Below are positions 1 to 11,000 of a DNA stretch of 64,000 nucleotides, one piece after another (the stretch's first letter is position 1; the number at the start of each line of letters is the position of its first letter). A program made the translations under genes and the position numbers. The notes under the pieces were generated by a model. That model was not told the DNA's origin, ran no database searches, and saw only the letters and a program-made list of their open reading frames with translations. The stretch comes from Ricinus communis (Eukaryota > Streptophyta > Magnoliopsida > Malpighiales > Euphorbiaceae): NCBI RefSeq assembly GCF_019578655.1, contig NC_063263.1, positions 18,785,001-18,849,000 on the forward strand, read 5' to 3'.

Positions 1-944
1 AGAAAATGCACCTTTTTCATCCATTTTAAAATGGTGCAATATATATGAAACACTTTCTTCTTCTTCAATCCTCATCTCCCTTTCTCTATAAGTGCATTGG
101 TAGCTTCACTTGAAGCTTTCTTTCTTTCTTTCTTTTTTTTTTTCCTCTACAACTCTAACTCAATTCTCCGATCCCAAAGCAAGAAAATCAAGAAACCCAC
201 ATTAATATAACCAAGAATTCCAAATCAAGAAACTAAGAAACTCAAATAAAATAAAAAATATCAAGAAACAATATTGGATCTTGTCTTGGCTAAGACATTC
301 CCTGATGCATTGCCACTCCATATCTTCTTTCCAAACACGAACAGTAAAACTAAGCATTAAGGTATCTTATTTTGCCGCCATAAAAGCTCTGACCTTTATC
401 ATAAAATCTTCACGATTAATGTTAGGTTCTTCAAGCATAATTAGATTCACCTTACGAGTGCTGATATGGCAGTGTTCTTTGTGGTGCGGAGGGTGATAGT
501 TATACGGTAGTTACGTGTGTTATTGTGATGTAATGATTGAAGATGGAGAATGACGGATGGTGCTATAGTAGGTGTGTGACATTGTGGGCGATGATGAAAA
601 TGAGAGTTGCGGTGCGAAGAGGAGGAAGAGGAAAGAGAAGCAGAAACAACGAACATCTGCGGTTGTATGAAGTAGTTGGAGAGGACATAGAGAGACAGAT
701 GAAGTAGTTGGAGATATTTAGTGTGTCATTAAAGTATAATCAATTCATGTTTTTTTTTTTATTTTTTTTATTTTGATTATTTAAATAGCCTTTGGTGCCA
801 CCTCACACAATCAATTAGAAATATGTTTTAATTTCATAAAAAAAGAATAGAAACAAATGTTTTAGTTTAAGACAAAAAATGAGCAATTTTAGAAGAATTA
901 GATAAAACTTAAAAAAAGTCTAAAACTCAGGTTTAAATAGGTAA
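1..944. other. Unassigned AT-rich DNA with promoter-like left end
   Basis: Positions 60-180 look like a plant core promoter and leader: a CT-rich tract, a TATA-like CTATAAG near 86, and a (TTTC)n stretch near 118-150. No credible coding exon follows on the plus strand. A 70-codon minus-strand frame at 447-656 is low-complexity (Ser/His-rich) and has no partner exons. It could be the remains of a truncated gene, but nothing here is recognisable. From about 740 onward the sequence is plain AT-rich intergenic DNA. Confidence 0.3.
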
Positions 945-975
945 TATAAGGGATAGAGGATCAATTCTAAGATGG

Positions 976-1234
976 AATACATCTAATTTAAATTTTTTAG
1001 AAAAGTGAAATAACATTAAATTTTTAAATTTAATTAAATTATAAGAATTCAAATAATATTTATTTCATTAATAACCCTATAAATTTTAAATTTTGCTAAG
1101 CAAACTCTTGTAACGCATCATTAGATATTGACTAGTGAATTAAATGAAATATATATTACTTTTAATTTTTATAATTTAATTAAGACTTAAAAATATAATA
1201 TTATTTCATTTAAAAAAATTAAATTAGGTGTATT
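976..1234. repeat. Inverted-repeat (MITE-like) element
   Basis: The left arm at about 976-1072 is the imperfect reverse complement of the right arm at about 1140-1234. Both arms share TACATCTAATTTAAATTTTT-like and ATTAAATTATAA-like blocks in the same order. The spacer is about 65 bases and there is no coding content. A further copy of the arm terminus, with a GACCCTTGGGCATAAATTCAAG-like extension, lies at about 1262-1330, so the element may be larger or partly duplicated. No target duplication could be fixed. Confidence 0.6.
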
Positions 1235-1330
1235 TGATCTTTGGACATAAGTTCAAGGGTTACTTGTTGAAAGATTTTAAATTAGATGTTTTTGACCCTT
1301 GGGCATAAATTCAAGAAGCAAATTGACCCT

Positions 1331-2420
1331 TTATCCGAAATATAAGCTATAGTATTTCTGATTTTCTTTTGTTATTTATTTTTTCTATCATATAGGAATA
1401 TTTATTGTTACCTTTATGAGGATTGCTATAATTTATAAATTCAACTTACATTTTTAAAAGTAAATTAATTAATATCTCTTGACATTTGTTTTCATCAATT
1501 ATTATCCCATATGTTAGTTTTTTTGTTAATAAACTTGGTCAAAGGACTTAATAATAAAAAAATCAATTTGACCCTTAAACTTATTACCAGTGTCAAACTT
1601 GTTTAAAATTAAAACTTTATCAAGATTTAAGTAAATTTACTAAATTCTAATAAAAGTTAATGTAATATTTTTTTAATTGCTCTAATTTCTTAGCATTAAA
1701 TTTGTTGTAAAAGAAATTTACCATAAGTCGACTAATACATAGGTTATTAGATTAACCTCCTATTTAGGTCACTATTCACATTTCATACCCTCCACAATAT
1801 AAATTATTTCATCCTTCACTCAATTAATGAAATCAAACTCAATCACAAAATCTAGTTCAACCCTGATACCATCATACAAGAGAAAAATAAGTATTTGGGG
1901 GTACTTATGCTCATACAATGTAAACACAGAAAAGAAAGCTGCAACAAGATTATTAGAGATTAGTTAGATATATAACTAAGAAGCAAAATTTAACAATAAT
2001 GTTTGGCTATTATCCTAGTTCAAGGCCATTGGTTGAGTAGAGCCTAAAAATATTTAAACATAAAACAACTTGAGTAATAAGCTAAAAAGAAACAAAAAAG
2101 ATCAAAGTATGTATGATACCAACGACAACAACACTTACAATAGCGGTTGTCATGACAATTCAAAAAATTTGCTTTAACGACAACATTTCTTCATCAATGA
2201 TCATCATTTCTTATTGCTTCACATGCATAGCTTCTTCATTTTCCTTTTGAGAAAGGCAAGGTACTAGAGAACAATGGTGATGGTGGCCGGAGAGAAGAGA
2301 TAAGGAGGGAGAGGAGAAATTAGGGTTTGATTTGATCTCAATTAGGTTGGCACAGAGAATGGAGAAAGAAAGATAGAATTCTAGTTAGCGTGTGTTCGTA
2401 GAGAATAGGGATAACAATCA
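1331..2420. other. Intergenic DNA, no gene seen
   Basis: AT-rich sequence with no coherent exon structure. The part at 2100-2400 is less AT-rich and contains a short GA-rich stretch with GGTGGCCGGAGAG-type sequence, reminiscent of degraded retroelement DNA, but no ends or coding domains could be identified. Confidence 0.4.
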
Positions 2421-2423
2421 TGC

Positions 2424-2652
2424 GGGTATTTTCAGGTACCCGATCTGATTGAATCCTAATAGGACGGGTACAAGTAATTATAAATAAATTTGGAACGAGT
2501 TTGAGATTGAACTTTGATACCTGTATTGGGTTAGGATTTGAACCTCTGAATACCTGCTACCTAACCCGATTATTTAAATGGATACGGATATAGGGTATCC
2601 GAATCGAGTACTCGATACCCGTTTAAATGATATACATATATATTATGTACAT
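2424..2652. repeat. GGTACCCG-type tandem repeat, left part
   Basis: This block contains GGATACGGATATAGGGTATC, GATACCCG and a CCCGTTTAAATGATATACAT motif. The same string order recurs in the block at 5254-5870. Removing the solo LTR at 2653-5253 rejoins a tandem array with a period of roughly 250-270 bases. The last five bases (TACAT, 2648-2652) are the left target duplication of the LTR. Confidence 0.65.
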
Positions 2653-5253
2653 TGTAATGCCCGCAAATTTAAATTTTAATTGCTCCAATTTTTATCAGGG
2701 TTAATTTGATAATTTTTTAAAATTAATAATACATTAAAAATTGATGAGTTAAATATTTTACATATATGAATAAATAAACAATTAACAAGAATTAGGTCAA
2801 GAGTGCCATTGTATCACTTCTTGGAGGGGGGAGTTATTTGCAATTTTTCATCTTTTATTGTTTAAAAAGAACATAACAAAATTTTTTTCCCTCCCCTTCT
2901 TCTTCTTTTTCTCTCGTCACCCTCTTCTCCCTTCTCCCTTCTCTCTCGCTCCTTTCCATTTTCGGCCACAATCCCGCCGTCGCTAGCCACCCTACTTCTC
3001 TCCTCCTTCCCATTCTTGCTGGTGCCATCCTTTTCCCCTTCCTCTCACCATTCCCTCGCTGCAGTAAGGAGAAGAAGCCGCCTCCATGCTGCCATTGCTG
3101 GTCCTGCCGCCGTCCTTCACCTATCCGATACTGGAAACGAGCTCCCCACTGTCGACATCCCCAAGTCAGCCCCTCCCCGCCGGTTTTTCTTTGCCGGCAG
3201 CCTTCGTATGGCTTCATTGGAGCTGATTTTTCTCCTCCATGATCTAGCATTTTTCGACAACAGTTAGGCTGTGGTTTTGGTGTTTTAAACTTCCCGCAAC
3301 TCAAGCTTCGCGTAGGCATCTCCGGATTCGAAATCTGACACCGTAGATGGTACCGGTTTTCGGATCCTAGTATTTTCTGGACAAGTGAAAGTTTGAGTTT
3401 CGGCTCGATATAATTTTATTTAAACTTAAAAATTATTTTAAAATTATTAAAAAAAGTTGGTGTATTAATTGTTAGATATAATTGATTAATTAACTTATTT
3501 AATTAATTAGTCGCCTGATTTTAGGATTATTGCAGATTAATTTCAGAAGGAGTTAATATTATGTTATGTAAAATTCAGCTGTGAGTAATTAAATTAAATG
3601 TGAGGAATATTGTGCGATTGTATCGGAAACAATATTATTATTTTTGTCGGACTGTTATTTTTTTGAATTGTGATTTGTATTGTGATGCGGAATCGGGAAA
3701 ATAATGCAGTTTTGACTATTTGACTCTCGTTAAATAAATGTGGAATATTTGAAGTGTTTTTAGCAAGTTATGGATCTGTTATACATGAGATAAATGTCCA
3801 TATTTTAGGAGAGGTTCTGCTGAATTTTCGATAGAATTTCCGAGTCAGAATTTCTTAGACAGTCTAATTTAGGAGTCTAGGCTTAAGAGAATTTAAGAAT
3901 ATCTTATTAATTGAGTTATTTTCGTGAATAGTTAATCTGTCTGTCCAGTCAACTCCATTCGAGGCGTAAGTGCAGACTACAGAGTGCGATAGAACTGTCA
4001 GTTAAAGTCATATATCCTATATATATGTGTCATGCCAAATTTTTATATAGCAATTTCAATTAATAATTATTACATTTATTATTATCACTATTATATATAT
4101 ATATATATATATAGTGGATATTGCTGGAAATTTTTATTAATTTTTATTCTATATTTAATTAATTGATTGATTTATAAATTTTAGATTAGCTATTTATTAT
4201 TCATCTAAATAATCATTTATGGAATTAATTAATTATTTACTATTTATTTAATTAATTAAATTTATAGCTGCAAATTATATATTATTTAATATTATTTAAT
4301 AAATTATTGAATAATAGTTAAGTTGCTTACTATTTATATATCATTTTTTGCAAGTCGATATTACAATTGCATATTGACTAGGGATGAGGCGACAATAGAA
4401 CATGCCACCTGATGGGTTGCATCAAGATCGCGTGCACACCGGTATTAATTAAAGACTGGTAAAAAAGAAATATTTTCGGGATTTGTCTTGGTCGAGTACA
4501 ACTCTCTCAGTTATCAGAATTTGATTGTACGGAGAAAAGGTCATTGGTCAAATGTTGTTCTTTAGGCGCCGACTTTATTGGGAATTAAGTGACTAGACTG
4601 AATTTAAGAATCTTGGTTGAGCTTCGCTCTCTGGGCGCCAGTACTATTGGAATAAATTAGCCGAAAGGTTGCTAGTATTGGAGTTGGGGTTCTGCTGAAG
4701 TGCTCGTCTTTTATAAGTTAAAAATCAATTATTTTAAACTATGCTATGCCATTTACCTATTAGTTTATGATGTATCACATTATTTTATCAACCATTGCAC
4801 ATGGATATTTACGGCTATTTTATTTTAGATATATAATTTTAACTCACTCTTGAGATTGACAGTCTAAATTTTAAATTTTTCAGGTGACAGTTAGGTGTTC
4901 TGCCGACTTCTTTTTGCAGCCCTATTTTTCCTTCCGCTTCGGGCTTATTGTAATTAAACCTTAACTTTTATATTTTAATTATTTAAAATTCTAGACTCTC
5001 CACAGTAGTGTACTTAGTATCTTATATTTTAATTTGGTCTGCTAAAGATTATATGGGATATTTGCTAGTAACCTAGCTGGAGAGTTAATTTAATTATGTG
5101 TAGATTTGTGAGTGAAATGTTGGGTTGTTTTAATAGTATGTAATCATGTATGCGTAATTGGATCTTTGGCTAATTAGGCTTGCTATGGGTTTCGGTGGCC
5201 TTAAACCTACCTATCCTAGCGCCGGTCGTGGACCCACGGATTGGGTCGTGACA
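2653..5253 (+). mobile_element. Solo LTR, large-LTR family copy 1 (2.6 kb)
   Basis: It begins TGTAATGCCCGC and ends GGGTCGTGACA, so it has TG...CA termini. It is flanked by a perfect 5-bp duplication, TACAT (2648-2652 and 5254-5258). No internal region, primer-binding site or polyprotein is present, so this is a solo LTR. It shares many blocks, in the same order and orientation, with 27434-30280. Examples are a GAACATGCC[A/G]CCTGATGGGT block near 4400, the GGGCGCCAGT-type motifs at 4560-4650, and the terminal GGTTTCGGTGGCCTTAA block. A TGTAAxxCCC start with a TGACA end is common among plant Ty3/gypsy LTRs, so that superfamily is inferred. The open frames at 2855-3319 lie inside this LTR and are not genes. 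Confidence 0.9.
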
Positions 5254-5870
5254 TACATAAAATAAAATAATAAGTTATAAAATTTTATATTAAATTATAT
5301 TATTTATATTTTATAATATTTTTATTGATTTTTATTAATATATTTTAGAATTAATCATTATAAATGGGTTCGTGAATGGATACCTATTTAATTATCCGAA
5401 TATTTATATAAATAAATATTTAATGAACAAGATACCCGCTACTTGAATCTGATTATTTAAACGGATACAGATATAGAATACTCGAATCTAATATCCAATA
5501 CCCGTTTAAATGATATACATATATATTATGTATATAAAATAAAACAATAAATTATAAAATCTTATTTAAATTACATGGTTTAGATTTGAAATTTTTTATT
5601 ATTTTCTTATTATATTTTAAAATTAATTATTATAAATGAATACCTATTTAATTACCCAAATATTGGTATTTAATAAAAAGATATCCGCTACCCATTTAAA
5701 TATTTATTTAATATTTGATTATATTAAACGGATTTTTATCAGGTTCAAATAGTATGTAGGTATCTCTATTTAAATTTAAGACTAATACAAATGATAAAAA
5801 TAATTTTTAGATAAATTTAAAATGAGATCATAAATATATATATATATATATTAATCGGATTCGAGGTCGG
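5254..5870. repeat. GGTACCCG-type tandem repeat, right part
   Basis: Continuation of the array at 2424-2652 after the LTR insertion. The units restart at about 5428 (GATACCCGCTAC) and about 5680 (GATATCCGCTACCC). Each contains GGATAC[A/G]GATATAG, AATACCCGTTTAAATGATAT and ATATATTATGTA motifs. Units are diverged, so the array is old. The block fades near 5870, just after a TA microsatellite at about 5835-5850. Confidence 0.65.
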
Positions 5871-6370
5871 ATATCACTAAATACACTTATAGCCTGTTTA
5901 TTGCCATTTGTAGCAAAGAATCGAGGTGAAGGTGTGGCAGCTGAGAGAAGCTTAAAAATTGAGGCTATTTGTCACCATGATGATTATTTATTCTAGATAT
6001 TTTTTAGGATTTAGAAATGTGTATGTATAAGGGGTTTAGGAGCGATATCAATGATCGAAAGTTGACTGCCGATGAGTATGGAGAGGGAGCCGGGGGAAAA
6101 GGAAGAGAGAATTCAAGTGTTAAACAATCTTTTCTTTTTAGCCGAACTATAAATTAATACTCTTTAATATTATACCTTTTTAATTATGCTCCTAATTTGA
6201 TAAATTTTTAAATTTAGACGAAGAGTTCAAATTAGTTTTTTTTATTAATTAGATTCTTTGACTAATTTGACTAATAATAAAAAAATAAGAAATAGACGGA
6301 AAAAAATAATGATTGATGAAACAAATATCAATAAAATATTAATTTACTTTAAAAAATAGAATTAATTACT
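5871..6370. other. Intergenic DNA, no gene seen
   Basis: AT-rich sequence with a short GA-rich, less AT-rich stretch at 6060-6110. No exon structure or recognisable element. Confidence 0.4.
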
Positions 6371-6905
6371 AAATAAATCTAAACCTTTTGCGTTTTCTTA
6401 ATTTTACCCAAATCTTTTAATTTTAAAAATTTTACCATATGATTTCAATTGTATTTAACTATGTTAAATTTAGAATTTGAATTGTGTGTATGGTTGATAT
6501 GACTGCCAACTAGAAAAAGAAAAGAATATTTTTAATAATATCATTGTTTAGGCGACATGTAATATAAACCATTCTTGTAAAGCTTTAAACTACTGCAATC
6601 CTTACGCAATTCGTGGTATCTCTAGAATTAACTTTCTTCATTTAAAAACTTAGAATTTTAAATTGATAATAAAAAAAAAAAACTTTAAATTGTACTCTTT
6701 TTTCCATTACTTTCTACGTCAAAAACAATATAAATAATTAAAAAAATAATTCTTTTTTCAGGTGGCAGACATATCAACCATTAACACAAGCCAATTTATC
6801 AATTTAACCTAGCTAGATACAATTAAAATCGATTTTAGTAAAATTGTCAAAATGAAAAGATTTGGATAAATCCAAAAAAATACAAAAATATTTGGTTTTA
6901 TTTGG
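6371..6905. repeat. Long inverted-repeat element (~535 bp, MITE-like)
   Basis: The left arm at about 6371-6530 and the right arm at about 6745-6905 are imperfect reverse complements over roughly 155 bases. Shared blocks in mirrored order include CCAAATCTTTT, TTCAATTGTAT/TTTAATTGTAT, and TATGGTTGATATGACTGCCA paired with its near-complement. The centre, about 6545-6740, is AT-rich and non-coding. The structure would fold into a long hairpin. No target duplication was established. It lies about 1.1 kb upstream of the start codon of the TBC gene. Confidence 0.75.
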
Positions 6906-7439
6906 GTTGAACTTGTAAAAATCTTCATAGGGGAATAGTAATATTTTGTAGTTTATACTTTCTATCTTTGTTTGTTGCTTGGAACCGGCGCTGGCATACC
7001 TAACGTATCACACACTACACTGACATAAAATGGCCACACTCTAAATTTTCATTTTTTTTTTAGGTTTAACATATTACTTTATTAATTATTTTGGTTTAAT
7101 TTCTTCATTTTGAGTTTAAATTATGATGACTAATACATTTATCTTTTTATTAATTTCTTTTTTTAGGTTACAAAGATTTATAACGATGTTTTTGTTTTTA
7201 TTTATAATATGGCTTTAACTATAAGGACGGTAAATTTTCATAAATATTGATTAAACAAGGAAATTCAACAAATAAAAAATAATAATCATCTATCGGTTCG
7301 CTTTGGCTGTTTTGCTTAGCTATGATTAATAATAATTTAAATTAAGAAATAACTGGTTTTATCTAATTAAGTGTGGTTCAGTGTTTTATTTATTTTTTGC
7401 TTGGAGAGAAGAAACGGTCATTTCATTCTAATAGAAAGG
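6906..7439 (+). promoter_or_regulatory. Upstream region of the TBC gene
   Basis: Non-coding AT-rich sequence between an inverted-repeat element and the probable 5' leader exon of the TBC gene. No single TATA box stands out. Confidence 0.3.
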
Positions 7440-8023
7440 AAAAATAAAAATTGTTAATGGCGATGGAGGAGAAGCTCCTCCTTTTACTATCGTCTTCATC
7501 TATCTCATTCTTGTTCTTCTTCAGGTACTCTCTATCTCTACATGCATTTTTGTTTATCTGTTTTTGATGCATTTATTGATGTAATAATAGATCGATAACA
7601 TCATTGTTTCATTTATCAACAAGAATCAATTTAATCGTCTTTGTATACTTCACGGACGCGCGCATTTGGTTTTGTTTCTATGTTATAATTTAAAATTTTG
7701 ATTATGAGTTGTTGTTTGTTGAATCGGATTATTTATTTTTGTTAGATTTTCTTAATTGTCAAAATTGACATCTCTCCGATTGCTAGGGTTAGTTAGATAT
7801 AGTTTGTTGCTGATTTCGTGTTTTTGTAATGGAATGTTTGTTTTGTTTGGCTACATTTATGAATTCTGTTTTAGCAGCTTATATTGCTTTTTTTTTTGTT
7901 TCTTTTTCCTGTTTTCTGTTTTCTGTTTTGGCAGTTGGTTTTGAAATTGAGATTATTTTTATCTGGTGATGATAAACAAGAAAGGTTGAAATAAGAGTTA
8001 TTGTGTAAAGTGTAAAAAAGTTA
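7440..8023 (+). other. 5' UTR of the TBC gene with a leader intron and upstream ORF
   Basis: A leader exon ends at TTCTTCAG just before GTACTCTC (donor at 7525). A likely acceptor is TTTTGGCAG at about 7934, giving a roughly 410-base leader intron. The leader exon contains ATGGCGATGGAGGAGAAG, an upstream ORF that after splicing would end within a few codons (TGGTTTTGA). The ORF would therefore end well before the main start at 8024. Exon boundaries are inferred from splice signals only. Confidence 0.45.
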
Positions 8024-11000
8024 ATGTCTTGTGGTGGAGGAGAAGAGAAGCAATGGAGTTGTGGAAAGCCAGGAGCAGTAAATTTGCAAAGAGTTGGTTC
8101 AATTGTTCGCGATATTGGAGAGCCTTGTTTAGCTCAATCCCCCATAAAGGTTGTTATTTATACCTGTAAGACTCTCTCAACAACCAATTTTGTTTGTTAC
8201 TATTTTTATTGTTGTTATGATGTTGTTGTTGTTCTTGTTGATTCAAGTTAATATTTTCTTTATTTTTAATTGTTAACTTTTATTATTTTTTTCTCTGATG
8301 TTTATTTGTGGTGTTCTTTAAGTTATTTGGTTATTTGATTTATACAAGATAAGCTCATTGTATTATTATGTCTTTGTGTGCACAAGGTTGCTATCTTGGG
8401 TGGTTTATGCTTCTTATGTAAGAATTTGGCATCGTGCATTTAAGGGACAAGTAGAAAGGAATAAGAGGACTTCTTATAGACTATCAAATGGCATGGCCAA
8501 TTGTGTCTCTTTCTCTCCCTTTTCATCCCCTCTAAATCTCTTCACAACAGCACATGGATTCATTATTTTTGTGCATAAACACAGACACATATATTGACTG
8601 TTAGATGTTGTCATAGGCGAGAGACTGTATAGGAGCAATGGGAGATACAAGATGCTGTGAAGCAGGAAAGTGAGAAGTTCTTAGGTCAGGAACTAGACGA
8701 GATATTGGCAGCAATGGCGTGACTTCTGTAGTGGTAGGATAGATTTCTGACATCATTAAATATTTTTCTTTTTGGATGAAGATATCATTAACATTGACCA
8801 TGTATCTTCTACACCAGTTTGTTTGGATTCCAACAGTTTCGGTGTATGGTAGGATCATAGAGATGTAAGAGTAATTAGTTATTACATATCTTGGCTGTTC
8901 TACTATATATTGTTTAGAGTTTGAAAACTCACTTGGCATGTGGTGTAACTGGTCTAGTTTCGGATGGGAATTTGCTTTTCTTGATTTTTTATTTATTTAT
9001 CATTAACATTTTCTCTTCATTTGTATGAAATTCTCAAATGGGATATATCCATGTTATGATATTCTGATATAAGATTCTATAATGGGGCAGGTAAGCAGAA
9101 TGCTTAAACCAGATAAGTGGCAAGCAACTTTTGATAGCGACGGGAAGGTTTCTGGTTTCCAAAAAGCACTCAAGTCAATTGTTTTAGGGGTATGTTTGTC
9201 CTCGACTAATTTTTTGTGTTTACCCCACACTTCATAATTTTCTCTTTTTCTTTTTGGGGATAGGATGGGGAAGGATTTTATAATCATTTACTAATATGCT
9301 TATTGCTCTTCTATTTCACCATTATTTTTCATGATGGCTTGATTTCAGTTAGTATTTGGTGTCACCATATATGTGGTATTTTTGAGTCACTTAAGAAGCA
9401 TCTTGACTTCTCATTTGTAAATTATAGACAGTTCCTCTGTACTTCAAATCTTAGTACCTTGCAATTTTATATATGAATGTTTTCCATTTTTCAAAGTTTT
9501 GTCTTCACTGCGGCAGCTGACTCGATAGGCTGAGGGTGAAACTGTTTATTTTTGGATTACACTATTGTGATGGTAGCAATCTCAATCATGGGCATGGGGC
9601 CTTTGGATTCTTGTATCCGCAGTAAATCAAAATCATCAAGGTTCTTGTATTCCTAATGGCAATTATTATTTAAGTGAACCTGATCGTTTTCATAGGGACT
9701 AAGGAATTTCTATCTTGCACTTACTATGCATGCTTTCTCCTAGTAATCGCTCCTATTAGGGAAAAAAATTTTGGCAGGTTCAAGAGAGATTTTTCTTTCC
9801 ATTTTCTCTACCTTTCTGCCCTTCGCTTCCAATACAAGCAAGAGAAAAGTGCCAAATTTTCGAACTTTCCAGTTCATTTTTTATTATCCTCTTTTCCCAA
9901 CATTGATATAAATGGAAGATGGTGTCCAAGATGTCGCGTATTATCATATGATTAAGAATATTTTACTGCTGGTATGACATGGTCTCTACTACCAATAGAA
10001 CTTGTTAGGCTATTTTGACATTGAGGTTGTAAAAGCAGTTTCAATTTCTTTTTACATTTTAGTTCTTTTTTTTGTTATTTTGAAAGCTGCTTGAGAAAAA
10101 CAGGTAAATTTATGCTTTTCTCAAAAGCAGGTTTGAGAAAAGCAATTTATAAAAAATAAAAAAAAATATTAAACCAAGGAAATTCTAAACCTGCTTGTTT
10201 AACCCCAACATCAATCCCAGTTATCTTTTTGGATAGGCAGTAGAAACCTTGTTGTTTGGTATTGTTAAAACTTGTTACCTGTCCTTTTCTTTAATTCTTA
10301 TTCTGTATTTTGTTTTGATCAAATAAAGGGAGGCCTCTTAATTGTGAATTGAGATTTCGCAAGCTTCATAACAATGTGTAAGATAACTGAAATGCTGAGA
10401 GTATATTTGCCTAAGATACTTTTGTTATGTTAGTAGCCTCAGTTTAAGGCATGTCTTTGTCTTTGTTATCCTAAATAAAATGCACATGCTAATTGAGAAA
10501 AAGAAAGGGAGGGAATAGAAGGCATTCGTTATTTTTCTGGTAGCCTGAATTTGAATTGCCAATTAACATTTTCTGCACGTTGAATTTTCTGTAAGAAAAG
10601 TTGCTAGACTTTGAATGAAAACTGTTGCATTGTGTTATTTAGATATTTTAAACAATCTGAAGCTCCTTGTCCCAGTTTGGAAGAGTTTGATGTAGATATC
10701 TGAAAAGTCAGTAGATGGTTTGTTGAAGGGCTTCGAATGTTTATGATCAGACTACATATTCAGCATTGCTTGTTGGAGAGTGGACGTGTTTGAGCTTCTA
10801 TTTGCACAAATCTGCATGTTTTATTTGCCATGAAAATCTGCATGTTTTGTATGCCTTTAGAATCTCAATGATGCTTGACCTCAACATCCCATACCTGCTT
10901 TATGATCATTACAGTTTCTTGTATTTCCAATTCTATAGCTTCTTGTGCACTTGTATGTTCTATATTGTATTATTTATCTGAATGTTTGGTCAGTCAACTT

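Noticed and set aside
281..656. Possible small genes on both strands near the left edge
   Set aside because: The minus-strand frame is Ser/His low-complexity, and neither strand shows splice-linked partner exons or known motifs.
2855..3319. 154-codon minus-strand and 83-codon plus-strand frames
   Set aside because: They fall inside the 2.6-kb solo LTR, in the region matching the GC-rich part of its relative, with no recognisable domain.
8601..8939. 112-codon minus-strand frame
   Set aside because: It lies within intron 1 of the TBC gene, without homology or partner exons.
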